In this document: positions 9,732 to 19,451 of the stretch, in pieces | Layout of the letters: the number at the start of each line of letters is the position of its first letter | Position numbering within the stretch: position 1 is the stretch's first letter | Source: Sva-07 sp963717385 | Lineage (GTDB): Bacteria > Actinomycetota > Acidimicrobiia > Acidimicrobiales > Ilumatobacteraceae | Reading direction: 5' to 3' | NCBI GenBank assembly: GCA_963717385.1 | Contig: CAVQWE010000008.1 | Location: forward strand, 1-64,000 | DNA: 64,000 nt | The notes under the pieces: model-generated | What the model saw: only the letters and a program-made list of their open reading frames with translations | Databases searched by the model: none | Told to the model about the DNA's origin: nothing | Made by a program: the position numbers and the translations under genes

Positions 9732-9760
9732 GATCACACGAACCTCGAGCGCGTGCGATC
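9732..9760 (-). promoter_or_regulatory. Leader hairpin 2 upstream of the GGDEF-EAL gene
   Basis: GATCACACG at 9732-9740 pairs with CGTGCGATC at 9752-9760 as RNA (9 bp with one G-U, loop 11 nt). No U-tract follows, so it is not a plain intrinsic terminator. Confidence 0.45.
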
Positions 9761-9767
9761 AGTTGAT

Positions 9768-9795
9768 GGTTCAGTCAGCCAGAGGCGACTGAACC
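9768..9795 (-). promoter_or_regulatory. Leader hairpin 1 just after the Trp-rich small ORF
   Basis: GGTTCAGTC at 9768-9776 and GACTGAACC at 9787-9795 are perfect complements (9 bp, loop 10 nt). The hairpin starts 5 nt after the stop codon of the small ORF, so a ribosome on the last Trp codons would cover it. GTCAGC, present twice in the ORF, can also pair with GCTGAC in the hairpin, an arrangement seen in attenuators. No U-tract. Confidence 0.45.
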
Positions 9796-9800
9796 AAGGG

Positions 9801-9866
9801 TCACCACCAGCTGACGCCCCACCAGCTGACACCCTGAGCGGACGACTGAGTTGAAGTGCTGTTCAT
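9801..9866 (-). CDS. 21-residue Trp-rich leader-type peptide (GVSWWGVSWW end)
   Basis: A short ORF of 21 codons starting at ATG 9866 with a strong Shine-Dalgarno (AGGAG, 6 nt spacing). It ends in the perfect peptide repeat GVSWWGVSWW followed by a stop; the repeat is also nearly exact in DNA (15 nt twice). It lies between a good sigma-A-type promoter and the GGDEF-EAL gene, in the same direction. It could be a leader peptide that senses Trp-tRNA or translation, a tiny secreted or RiPP-like peptide, or a remnant of the SW-x-G repeats known from actinobacterial S8 peptidases. The translation signals are seen directly; the function is not known. Confidence 0.55.
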   Translation of the reverse strand: MNSTSTQSSAQGVSWWGVSWW

Positions 9867-9954
9867 GATGTGCTCCTGTTCCCAACGCCCCGAGGAGCGA
9901 GAGTTGATGAAATGGCTGCCGCTGACGGGCAGACAGATTCTTGATGAAGCCCAG

Positions 9955-9983
9955 AGAATAGCTTGACGATGAGTGTTCGTCAA
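9955..9983 (-). promoter_or_regulatory. Sigma-A-type promoter for the leader peptide and GGDEF-EAL transcript
   Basis: On the minus strand TTGACG (9978-9983), 17 nt spacer, TATTCT (9955-9960). Transcription would begin near 9948 and run through the small ORF and three hairpins before the coding region at 9657. Confidence 0.6.
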
Positions 9984-10070
9984 CACCGAGAGCAGCCGAA
10001 AACCACGATGCGTGACCGGCAGCGGAGGCCGAGCCGTGGTCCGAAGCGGTGGCTCTGCGATCGAGACCGT

Positions 10071-11182
<1,112 letters not shown>

Positions 11183-11186
<4 letters not shown>

Positions 11187-12409
11187 CGGTTGATCGATCT
11201 GATCATGCCATCGTCGGGCGTGAGTGCAGGCAGGCGCAGGGTGAGCAGCCACGTGATCGCGACGAACGCAGCAGAACCCCAGAGTGCGGCGTCGAGGCCG
11301 CCCCAGAGGTAGAGCACGCCGGACAGCAAGGTGCCGACGAGGCGTCCGGTCGCGTTGGCGGAGTAGTAGAAGCCGACGTCGAGCGAGACGTTGTCGCCCT
11401 CGGAATAGGCCAAGATCAGGTACGAGTGCAGCGACGAGTTGATGGCGAACACCACACCGAACACCATCAACCCGCCAACGACGACGGCCGTGACGGCAAT
11501 GTCGAACGCCACGCCGAGCGCCATCGACACCGACACGACACCCAGCACGAACGACCAGGTGCGGGCTGCGCCGATCTCGGCGTCGATGCCGGCGATCGAT
11601 CGCCTGAGCAGGCGCGGTGCGAACGATTGGACGATGCCGTACCCGATCAACCAGGCGGCGAGGAACGCACCGATTCGTTCCGACGGCCAACCCAGTTCGT
11701 CGGCCAGGAAGACCGGGAGCGCCACGACGAACCAGATGTCACGCGACCCGAACAGAAAGAACCGGGCCGCAGAGAGCCGGTTGATCGCCGCCGACTTCGA
11801 CAGGATCGACCGGAGCTTGGGCTTCACCTTGGCCCGACCGATGTCCTCGTCCAACAGCACGCCGACGGCGACGAGCACCACGGCGATCATGATGGCCATC
11901 GACCACAGGGCGGCGTCGTAACCGATCGTCGACAGCAACACGGCCCCGAGGAAGAATCCGACACCCTTGAGGGCATTCTTCGAACCGGTGAGGATCGCAA
12001 CGAGGCGGAACAGCGTTCCGTCGCCGGCCATGAATTTCACCGCACTCTTGGAACTCATCTTCGTGAGGTCCTTGGCGACGCCGGACAGCGCCTGCAACCC
12101 CATGACGAACGCGACCGATGCCCACTCGACCCAGCTCGGATCCTGGAAGGTGAGTCCGACGAGCGCGACCACTTGCAGACCGAGCCCCACGAGGAGCGTG
12201 CGGTTGAGCCCGGTGCGGGCGCCGACCCAGCCGCCGATCAGGTTGGTGATGATCCCCATGAACTCATAGAGCAAGAACAAGAAGGCGATCGCCACCGGGG
12301 AGTAGCCGAGCTCGTTGAAGTAGAGCAGGACCAGCATCCGCAATGCGCCGTCGGTGAGCGTGAACGCCCAGTAGCCGGTGGTGACCAGGACGTAGTTGCG
12401 CAACTTCAC
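11183..12409 (-). CDS. arsJ: ArsJ, organoarsenical (1-arseno-3-phosphoglycerate) efflux MFS transporter
   Basis: A 408-residue MFS protein. The N-terminal block LRNYVLVTTGYWAFTLTDGALRMLVLLYFNELGYSP and the later KDLTKMSSKSAVKF are ArsJ signatures. With the adjacent GAPDH, which makes 1-arseno-3-phosphoglycerate from arsenate, ArsJ exports that product and so detoxifies As(V). GTG 12409 was chosen because GGAG lies about 7 nt upstream and ArsJ proteins begin close to this point; the longer ATG 12451 start would overlap the GAPDH gene. It is coupled to acr3 downstream. Confidence 0.93.
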
Positions 12410-12422
12410 GAGGTGCTCCGGC

Positions 12423-13446
12423 TCACGATCGGAAAGCGATGCCGCCGGCAACCTTCGCCGCCAGGTCGGCCATGCGGAACGAGTAGCCGTACTCGTTGTC
12501 GTACCAGATCAGCACTTTCACCAGGCGGTCGTCGACGACCATGGTCGATGGGCCGTCGACGATGCCCGAGCGGGTGTCGTTGGTGTAGTCGGCCGACACC
12601 AGCGGTCGGTCCTCGAAGCCCAGGATTCCCTGCAATGACCCGTCGGCGGCGTCGCGCAAGTGTCCGTTGATCTCCTCGACGGTGACGTCGCGACTCATCG
12701 TGAACACCGCATCGGTGAGCGACGCGTTCAGCAGCGGGACACGAATCGCCACACCGTTCAGCTTCCCGGTGAGCTCCGGATAGATCATCGTGATCGCCGT
12801 CGCCGAGCCGGTGGAGGTGGGGATCAGTGAGTTGAGCGCCGATCGTGCCCGGCGCAGATCCTTGTGCGGAGCATCGACCACGACCTGGGTGTTGGTGACG
12901 TCGTGGATCGTGGTGATCACCCCACGTTCGATGCCGACCTGTTCGTGCAACACCTTGACGACCGGGGCGAGACAGTTCGTGGTGCACGATGCTGCAGTGA
13001 CCACGTGGTGCACGGCCGGGTCGTACAGATGGTCGTTGCAGCCCATCACGATGTTGAGCACACCGTCGCTCCTTGACCGGTGCGGCGACGATCACCCTGC
13101 GGACACCCCGGTCGAAGTACGGGGCGAGCAGCTCGGCGGTGCGGAACTTGCCGGAGCACTCCAACACGATGTCGACGTCGGCCGCCTGCCACGGCACGTC
13201 GCCCGGTGATGCGATCGACGAGTAGCCGACGGCGGATCCGTCGACCTCGAGCTCGCCGTCGCGTACAGCGACCGTGCCGCCATAGCGACCATGAACGGTG
13301 TCGAACTCGAGCAGGTGCGCCGCCGTCGCAACGTCGGCGAACAGGTCGTTGACGTGGACGAGTTCCACATCTGGATGCTCGCGCAACGCCCGAACGACCA
13401 GCCGACCGATACGGCCGAATCCGTTGATGCCAACCCGGGTGCTCAT
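12423..13446 (-). CDS. gapdh: ArsJ-associated glyceraldehyde-3-phosphate dehydrogenase, frameshifted
   Basis: The first part reads MSTRVGINGFGRIGRLVVRAL, the NAD-binding start of GAPDH, through APVKE. The second part carries the catalytic AASCTTNCL cysteine, SALNSLIPTSTGSATAI and WYDNEYGYSFRMADL. The two parts are in different frames because of one extra base near 13070 (AAGGAGCGACGGTGTG). In ars operons this enzyme uses arsenate in place of phosphate and hands 1-arseno-3-phosphoglycerate to ArsJ. It lies between the ArsR-ArsC fusion and arsJ. If the shift is real the enzyme is dead; if it is a sequencing error the protein is about 340 residues and normal. Confidence 0.9.
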
Positions 13447-13461
13447 CAGGTACTTCCCTTC

Positions 13462-14124
13462 TCAGTTCGCAACGGCGCGGATGCGCTCGTCGAGTTCGGT
13501 GATCACTGCATCGAAGGCCGCGGCACGGCCGTCTGCCACTGGATCTGGCAGCGACCAGTGCCACCATTGCGGCTCGGCGTCGAGTTCTTCGTGCGCCTGA
13601 TCGCACACGGTCACGACCAGGTCGGCATGTTCGTCGGCGTCGAGCGTGCGAGGCTCGGCCCCAGTCAGGTCCAACCCGGCTCGAGACGCCGCAGCGACCG
13701 CTCCAGGATGCACACGATCCGCAGGGTGTGTCCCCGCTGACGTCGCCGCCCCGCCGGTACGAGCAGCCCACAACGCTGCTGCCAACTGTGAGCGTGCCGA
13801 GTTGTGACTACACACGAACAGCACGTGACCCGCGGGCAGCGCCGTGGTCACGTCGAGCCCGGCGAGCGGTGCTCGCACGAGGCGCACGTAGCGGCGGCGA
13901 CGGTCGCCTGCCGACTCGAAACGCTCGATCAGGCCCACGTCTTCGAGCACGTCGAGGTGATGCGCCAGGAGGTTGGTCGGCACGGAGAACCGGGCGGCGA
14001 GTTCCTTCGGTGAGCGGTCGCTGACCGCGAGGTCGTCAACGATCGCCAGGCGTACCGGCTCGCCCAACGCGGCATGGACGGCTGAGCGGCGGGCCACCGA
14101 GTCGTCAACGTGCGAATGCTCCAT
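13462..14124 (-). CDS. ArsR-type regulator fused to LMW-phosphatase-type arsenate reductase
   Basis: A 220-residue fusion. Residues 1-90 are a winged helix of the ArsR family (ALGEPVRLAIVDDLAVSDRSPKELAARF and LLAHHLDVLEDVGLIER). Residues 98-220 form a low-molecular-weight phosphotyrosine phosphatase/ArsC domain with the P-loop CSHNSAR at 105-111 (C-x5-R) and an acid region SLPDPVADG. It would reduce arsenate while also sensing or binding operator DNA. It is the first gene of the block leading to GAPDH, arsJ and acr3. A perfect inverted repeat 20 nt upstream is a likely operator. Confidence 0.88.
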   Translation of the reverse strand: MEHSHVDDSVARRSAVHAALGEPVRLAIVDDLAVSDRSPKELAARFSVPTNLLAHHLDVLEDVGLIERFESAGDRRRRYVRLVRAPLAGLDVTTALPAGHVLFVCSHNSARSQLAAALWAARTGGAATSAGTHPADRVHPGAVAAASRAGLDLTGAEPRTLDADEHADLVVTVCDQAHEELDAEPQWWHWSLPDPVADGRAAAFDAVITELDERIRAVAN

Positions 14125-14143
14125 CGGCGCTCACCATAGACGC

Positions 14144-14157
14144 TCAACAAATGTTGA
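14144..14157. promoter_or_regulatory. Candidate ArsR operator
   Basis: TCAACA-AA-TGTTGA is a perfect 6-2-6 inverted repeat between the ArsR-ArsC fusion (start 14124) and arsR (end 14179). ArsR-family repressors bind short AT-rich dyads of this kind. Binding is inferred. Confidence 0.5.
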
Positions 14158-14178
14158 ATCAATATCGACTGAAAGGGT

Positions 14179-14535
14179 TCACCCGCTGTTCACCAACGCG
14201 TCACCGACGGCCGCCAGCCGCTCCCGTCGGAGTCGGAACCACGCCCATTTACCACGCTGTTCACGTTCGAGCACGCCTGCTCGGACCAGCAACGACAAGT
14301 GGTGACTGACCGTCGGCTGCGTGCGATCGACCAACGCCGGCAGATCACACGCGCACACCTCACCCGACTCGGAGGTGCCGATGATCGACACCAGCCGCAG
14401 CCGCACCGGGTCGGCGAGGGCTTTGAACACGTCGGCCAGTTCGGACGCCTGCTCGTCGTCGAGCGTCGTTCGCAACAGCGGCGCACAACACGGCTCGGGG
14501 TCTGACCTGAGTTCGACTGCATCCACGGAGTACAT
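14179..14535 (-). CDS. arsR: ArsR family arsenic-sensing repressor
   Basis: A 118-residue winged-helix regulator. The sensor motif EVCACDL (Cys61, Cys63) matches the ELCVCDL As(III) site of ArsR, and a further Cys pair lies at 16-17. The recognition helix region is TQPTVSHHLSLLVRAGVLEREQRGKWAWFRL. It would repress the ars genes in the absence of arsenite. The ATG at 14535 overlaps the promoter of the divergent arsI gene, so the start may be leaderless. Two ArsR domains at one locus (this one and the fusion) suggest two separately tuned operators. Confidence 0.9.
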   Translation of the reverse strand: MYSVDAVELRSDPEPCCAPLLRTTLDDEQASELADVFKALADPVRLRLVSIIGTSESGEVCACDLPALVDRTQPTVSHHLSLLVRAGVLEREQRGKWAWFRLRRERLAAVGDALVNSG

Positions 14536-14536
14536 A

Positions 14537-14566
14537 TTGACAGATTTCGATTCGTTCCGGTAACAT
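14537..14566 (+). promoter_or_regulatory. Promoter for the divergent arsI/cadI gene
   Basis: TTGACA (14537-14542), 18 nt spacer, TAACAT (14561-14566). A second TGTCAA at 14576-14581 is the inverse of the -35 hexamer and could be half of an operator. The window between arsR and arsI is only about 105 nt, so control is probably shared. Confidence 0.5.
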
Positions 14567-14641
14567 ATCGATCATTGTCAAAGCGTCATCGAGCCGTCGA
14601 TCACGCAACTCACACCCATTCACCCCATCAGGAGACCAACC

Positions 14642-15061
14642 ATGCGTCTGCAACTCGCCCTCAACGTCGACGACCTCGATCAGGCGATCGAGTTCTACAG
14701 CAAGATGTTCGGCACCGGACCGGCCAAGACCAAGCCGGGCTATGCGAACTTCGCAATCGAGAACCCGCCGCTCAAGCTCGTGTTGTTCGAAGGCGCCGGT
14801 TCGGCCGGCTCGATCAACCACCTCGGCGTCGAGACCGAGACCGCCGCGGAAGTCGTGGCTGCCGAAGCTCGCCTGGCCGACTCCGGGCTCACGACCACCG
14901 GCGTCGACGACACCATCTGTTGCTACGCCGAGAAGACCGAGACCTGGGTCAACGCTCCCGACGGCAACCGGTGGGAGTGGTACGTCAAGAACGGCGACAC
15001 CGAACAGCTCACCAACATCGTCGTCTCCAGCACCGGCTCGTCGGCCGCCTGCTGCGGCTGA
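14642..15061 (+). CDS. arsI: ArsI/CadI family glyoxalase-fold metalloenzyme (C-As lyase type)
   Basis: A 139-residue vicinal-oxygen-chelate protein of the ArsI/CadI family. It has the metal ligands expected for the fold (N-terminal strand position, His60 in INHLGVE, Glu112 in RWEWY) and the vicinal pair Cys93-Cys94 that in ArsI binds trivalent organoarsenicals before C-As cleavage. The C-terminus adds another Cys pair (AACCG). Divergent transcription from arsR supports an arsenic role over cadmium. Whether it degrades methylarsenite, roxarsone-type compounds or only sequesters metal cannot be told here. Confidence 0.82.
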   Translation: MRLQLALNVDDLDQAIEFYSKMFGTGPAKTKPGYANFAIENPPLKLVLFEGAGSAGSINHLGVETETAAEVVAAEARLADSGLTTTGVDDTICCYAEKTETWVNAPDGNRWEWYVKNGDTEQLTNIVVSSTGSSAACCG

Positions 15062-15156
15062 GGAGCCGGCCGCAGGCAGACCCGTAGAGTAGGGCTCGTC
15101 CCCCGGCCGACCCCGGTGACGTGGCGGACTCATCTCTGCGAGGAAGCGAGAACGAA

Positions 15157-16903
15157 ATGAACACCGCAAACCAATTGGGTCGCGATCGACCACTCGTGCT
15201 CATCGTGATGGACGGCGTGGGAGTTGGCCAGGGCGATTCGTTCGATGAAGTCGCCCTCGCCAACACTCCGAACCTCGACCAGCTGGCCTCCGAGTCGTGC
15301 CGAACGCTTGCAGCACATGGGGTCGCGGTCGGGCTCCCCTCCGACGCCGACATGGGCAACTCCGAGGTGGGTCACAACATCCTCGGCGCCGGGCGCATCT
15401 TCGATCAAGGGGCGAAGCGGGTCGACAAGGCCATGACATCGGGTTCGACCTGGACGTCCGACGCGTGGCAGAAGATCACCGAAGCCTGCGCCGGCAACGG
15501 CGGGACACTCCACCTCATCGGGCTGCTGTCCGACGGCAACGTCCACTCCAACATCAGCCACCTGTTCGAGATCATCCGCCAGGCTGCCGAGGATCATGTC
15601 TCCACGATCAGGGTGCATGCACTCTTCGACGGCCGCGACGTCGCTGACCCGTCGGCCGAGCGCTACATCGCGCTGACCGAGAGACGAGTTCGCCAAGTAC
15701 CCCGACGTCGACATCCGCTTCGCGTCGGGCGGCGGACGCATGGTGACCACCATGGACCGCTACGGAGCCGACTGGCGCATCGTCGAAGCCGGTTGGCGTG
15801 CCCACGTGCTCGGCACCGCTCACCCGGTGCCCGATCTGGTGTCGGGTGTCGAGTGGGGGCGTTCGACCGGCGTGCACAGCGACCAGTTGCTCCCGGCATT
15901 CACCGTGGTCGACGAGTCTCAGCAACCGATCGGCGAGATCGTCGACGGAGACGCCGTGGTCATGTTCAATTTCCGAGGCGACCGCGCCATCGAGTTGTCG
16001 CAAGCATTCGAAGCGGGACCGGAATTCGACGAGTTCGACCGTGTGCGTGTTCCTGACGTCTTCTTCGCCGGGATGGCGCTGTACGACGGTGACACGAACA
16101 CCCCGTCGTCGTATCTGGTCGGCCCCGAGTCGGTCGATTCCACGGTGAGCGAGATCATCGCCGCGGCCGGAATCTCGCAGTGGGCGGGAGCGGAGACGCA
16201 GAAGTTCGGCCACATCACCTACTTCTGGAACGGCAATCGGTCGAGCAAGTTCAACGCCGATCTCGAGACCTACGTCGAGATCCCATCCGACCAGGTGCCC
16301 TTCGACCAGCGGCCCTGGATGAAGTCCGCCGAGACCGCCGACGCCGCGATCGATGCGATTCGCTCCGGCGAGTTCGGGTTCATCAGGATGAACCTCGCCG
16401 CCGGCGACATGGTCGGCCACACCGCGGACCTCGCCGCAACTCGAATCGCGGTCGAGAGCGTCGACCTGGCCATCGGCCGGATCGCCAAGGCGGTCACCGC
16501 CGCGTCGGGGTGTCTGGTCGTCACCGCTGACCACGGCAACGCCGACGACAAGGTCGAACGCAACAGCGACGGCGAACCACTCCTGAACCCCGACGGCTCA
16601 CCGCAGCTGCGCACTGCACACTCACTCAACCCGGTCATGTTCGCCGTCCGCGACTCCGACGGCAAGTCGATCCATCTGCGCGACGACCTGCCCAACGCCG
16701 GCCTCGCCAACGTTGCCGCAACCATCCTGCAGTTGCTCGATCTGCCGGTCCCAGCGGACTACGAGCCGTCGCTCCTCGACAGCGCGGTAAGGCTCGGCTG
16801 GAATCAGCCGAACACCGCCGGCACACCCTTCGAACATCTCGATCGGGACGCCGGCGACGCCTGCTCGCTGCTGTTCGGTCTCCACTACGAGTCCCAGGCC
16901 TGA
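15157..16903 (+). CDS. gpmI: 2,3-bisphosphoglycerate-independent phosphoglycerate mutase, frameshifted
   Basis: Interconverts 3- and 2-phosphoglycerate in glycolysis using two Mn ions and a phosphoserine. Visible sites are Asp19 in VLIVMDGVGVG, the catalytic Ser69 in MGNSEVGHN, FDGRDV, MFNFRGDRA, and the metal site TADHGNADD near the C-terminus. One extra base near 15685 (GACCGAGAGACGAG) breaks the frame: the first half ends at RYIALTE and the second resumes DEFAKYPDVDIRF. Joined, the protein is about 582 residues, a little longer than usual because of a C-terminal tail. An indel in a central glycolytic gene argues for a sequence error. ATG 15157 fits the family N-terminus. Confidence 0.9.
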
Positions 16904-16963
16904 AGTCGGACCGGTTGCCACCACTGCGGGCAGACCCCGAACTGGTGTCGTCGGCGCGGATGC

Positions 16964-18184
16964 TCATTTGGCACGTCGACCGAGCTGCCAGACCCCGGTG
17001 ACGCGGTCGGGGTCGCCCCAGACACTGCGGTCGTCGAGCGGGTTGGCGTCCATCGTGATCACGTCGGCGTGGTACCCCTCACGCAACTGACCGGTGTGCG
17101 GCGCCTGCGGACCGAGTGTCTCGGGACCATTCGCCGTCGCCGCCTCGATCGCTTCCAGGTCGGTCATGCCGGCATTGATGAGATGCATCACCTCGAGCGT
17201 GCCGGTGCCGTACATCTGGCCCGACACGAAGATGTCGCAACCGGTTGCGATCTTGACCCCCTTGGCGATCGCGATCTTCATCGCTTGTTCGTGCACGCCG
17301 CTGACCATCTGGCCCTTCTCGTACACATACGCGGGAAGGTTCTCCGCCTGCTGCAGCAGGGCTTCGTTCACGTAGCGGGTCGGCACGAGCCATGTCCCCT
17401 GTTCGACCATGAGGTCAGCGGCTTCTTCGTCGAGGAAGCTGCCGTGTTCGATCGAATGCACGCCGGCGCGCAACGCCGCCATGATGCCCGCCTTGCCGTG
17501 GCAGTGGGCGGCGACGATCCGCTCTGCACGCGCTGCCTCGGCGACGATCGCCGCGAGTTCCTCGTCGGAGAACTGCTGGTGCATCGGGTGGTCGATCTCG
17601 GACATGACCCCGCCCGAGGCGCAGATCTTGATCAGCTTGGCATTGGCGCGCAGGTTCGTGCGCACCGCCTTCAACACCTCGGGCACACCGTCGCACAGGA
17701 TGCTGAACCCGGCGTTGCACGTGAGTTCGTGTGCGAAGTCGAGCGGGAGCGAGTGGATGTCGCCGTGGCCGCCGGTGGTCGACAGGATGCGGCCGGCGCC
17801 GTAGATGTGCGGCCCTCGCATCCGACCCTCCGCGACAACTGGGGCGAGCCGGAGCCCGATGCCCCCGACGTCACGCACGCTGGTGATGCCGCCGTCCAGC
17901 ACCTTGCCGGCGTCTTCGACGGCGCGGGCAGCAGCACCGACGATGTCCATCGTTGCAAAAGCGTCGAGGTTCGGGGTCGACATCCCGACGAAGTGGGTGT
18001 GGCAATCCCACAGACCGGGCAGCACCGCTGGCGCTTCCACCACGTCCTCGTCCGACGACGTACCAGGCGCTCCGTCGGTTGGCCCGACGTAGGTGATCTC
18101 ACCACGATCCATCGTGACGGTGCCATGCTCGATCGGCTCACCTCGGCCGGGGATCAGGACGTCAGCGACGATGCGTGTTGCCAT
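16964..18184 (-). CDS. Metal-dependent amidohydrolase (prolidase/imidazolonepropionase-like)
   Basis: A 406-residue TIM-barrel hydrolase. It has the first metal motif DCHTHFVG, the lysine strand KLIKICASGGVMS, metal histidines in VAAHCHGKAGI and SIEHGSFLD, and the final Asp in IATGCDIFVSGQ. The C-terminal composite sandwich includes GYHADVITMDANPLDD. This subgroup includes Xaa-Pro-type dipeptidases and organophosphate hydrolases; the substrate is uncertain. No signal peptide is seen. It is convergent with gpmI. Confidence 0.85.
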   Translation of the reverse strand: MATRIVADVLIPGRGEPIEHGTVTMDRGEITYVGPTDGAPGTSSDEDVVEAPAVLPGLWDCHTHFVGMSTPNLDAFATMDIVGAAARAVEDAGKVLDGGITSVRDVGGIGLRLAPVVAEGRMRGPHIYGAGRILSTTGGHGDIHSLPLDFAHELTCNAGFSILCDGVPEVLKAVRTNLRANAKLIKICASGGVMSEIDHPMHQQFSDEELAAIVAEAARAERIVAAHCHGKAGIMAALRAGVHSIEHGSFLDEEAADLMVEQGTWLVPTRYVNEALLQQAENLPAYVYEKGQMVSGVHEQAMKIAIAKGVKIATGCDIFVSGQMYGTGTLEVMHLINAGMTDLEAIEAATANGPETLGPQAPHTGQLREGYHADVITMDANPLDDRSVWGDPDRVTGVWQLGRRAK

Positions 18185-18257
18185 CAGCGCACCTTAGATG
18201 GTGCCGAGCAAGGCCCTGGCCAGAGACAGGTCGCGATCGACGACGAAGCGTTCGACG

Positions 18258-18598
18258 CTCATCCTGGCGGCGCGGTCGCCTTTGGCGCACTGACGCCGGT
18301 CCGCATGATCCACACCGTCGCCAGCACCACCGCCATGGTCGCAGAGGTGTCCCGCAACGACCGTTCGGTGCGCAGCCGCGTGACCATGAACCCAGCGCCC
18401 GCACCACCCCGTCGTGATGACGGCTGCGGCCGCTGGCCCGGCGAGCCCGATCAGGTGCGTCGGCCAGCCCTGGCCGGCGCGCACCACGTCGCCGTGCACG
18501 GCCATCGGAATCCACCACGCCCACGACAGCGCGTACGCGAGGACGACGAACGTGACCAGCTGCCGCTCCAGCGACCAGGGCCGACGACCGTCTCCCAT
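18258..18598 (-). pseudogene. CPBP-like membrane protein remnant, frameshifted
   Basis: From ATG 18598 the frame reads SLERQLVTFVVLAYALSWAWWIPMAVHG and LIGLAGPAAAAVIT, which resembles the first two membrane helices of CPBP-type intramembrane proteins. It then loses protein-like character, while a neighbouring frame offers another hydrophobic stretch (TMAVVLATVWIMRTG) ending at 18258. The full CPBP glutamate motifs are missing, so this is a fragment at best. The identification is weak and rests on the pattern of helices. Confidence 0.3.
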
Positions 18599-18823
18599 GA
18601 CACAAGGCAACCGCTTCCGCAGCACCGGTGACAGGGGCCTTCAGCACCTCGATGACCGGATTTCCCAGGTCGCTGGTCGCCAGAGCCTTGCCCAAGGCCC
18701 CGAAGATCAGCGCAGTCGCCGCCCGGTGAACGCCAGCAGCTGGGGCGTTCGACCGATCGGTTGATCGAACAAGCCACCTGGCGGTCGATGCGCTGGGTCG
18801 GCTCGATCGGCACCATTGATGAC

Positions 18824-19396
18824 ATGACGAATCCAGTGATCATCCAGCGTTCCACACCTGAAGCGGAGCACACCTTTGAGCCACCTGACGGGGCTCCCAT
18901 CAATCCGATGTGGGCGGCCGGTGTCGCACGGGTACTCACCGGGGCGCTCGCGTTGTTCCTGATCTCGTCGGGAGCGGCCAAGTTCGGTGGCGGGCACGTC
19001 TTCCAGTACATCGAGCACAGGTCGGGGATCGACCTCTTCCACCCGTTCTCGAACTATGTGGTCGGCGCTGCCGAGGTCGTCGCTGGGGCCTTCATCCTGT
19101 TCCGTCGAACTCGATTGGCAGGCGCGTTGGTCGCGTCGTTCGTGATGGTCGGCGCCGTGGGATTCCACCTGTCGCCCTGGCTGGGGGTGTCCGTGCCGAC
19201 CGGACTGACCGAGGGTGCGGCTGCACCGTGGACGGCCGATGACTTCGTCGCGACGACCACGATTGCACCGTTCGTTTTGGCGATCGTGACGTGTCTCGGG
19301 TCGCTGCTGGTGATGCGCTCCGCCTGGCGCACCCGCACGGGCACGTCGGCTGCGGGTACGTCGGCGAAGCGAGCTGGGCGTGCAGCGGCTGCCTGA
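18824..19396 (+). CDS. DoxX-like integral membrane protein
   Basis: A protein of about 190 residues with four predicted membrane segments: MWAAGVARVLTGALALFLISSGAAKFGGG, NYVVGAAEVVAGAFILF, LAGALVASFVMVGAVGFHLSPWLG and TIAPFVLAIVTCLGSLLV. The pattern and the AKF and FHL motifs match DoxX/DoxD-like proteins of unknown redox or membrane role. ATG 18824 (MTNPVIIQRS) is preferred to the longer frame, which starts in unlikely sequence. It lies just upstream of a two-component system, in the same direction. Confidence 0.65.
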   Translation: MTNPVIIQRSTPEAEHTFEPPDGAPINPMWAAGVARVLTGALALFLISSGAAKFGGGHVFQYIEHRSGIDLFHPFSNYVVGAAEVVAGAFILFRRTRLAGALVASFVMVGAVGFHLSPWLGVSVPTGLTEGAAAPWTADDFVATTTIAPFVLAIVTCLGSLLVMRSAWRTRTGTSAAGTSAKRAGRAAAA

Positions 19397-19451
19397 GCGC
19401 TTCGGCACGATCGGTACGATCGCTGTCGGGCGAGGGCAGGAGGGAGTGACC

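Noticed and set aside
9657..9800. c-di-GMP riboswitch in the leader of the GGDEF-EAL gene
   Set aside because: The hairpins lack the conserved GEMM core sequences and tetraloop/receptor; it is described only as a structured leader.
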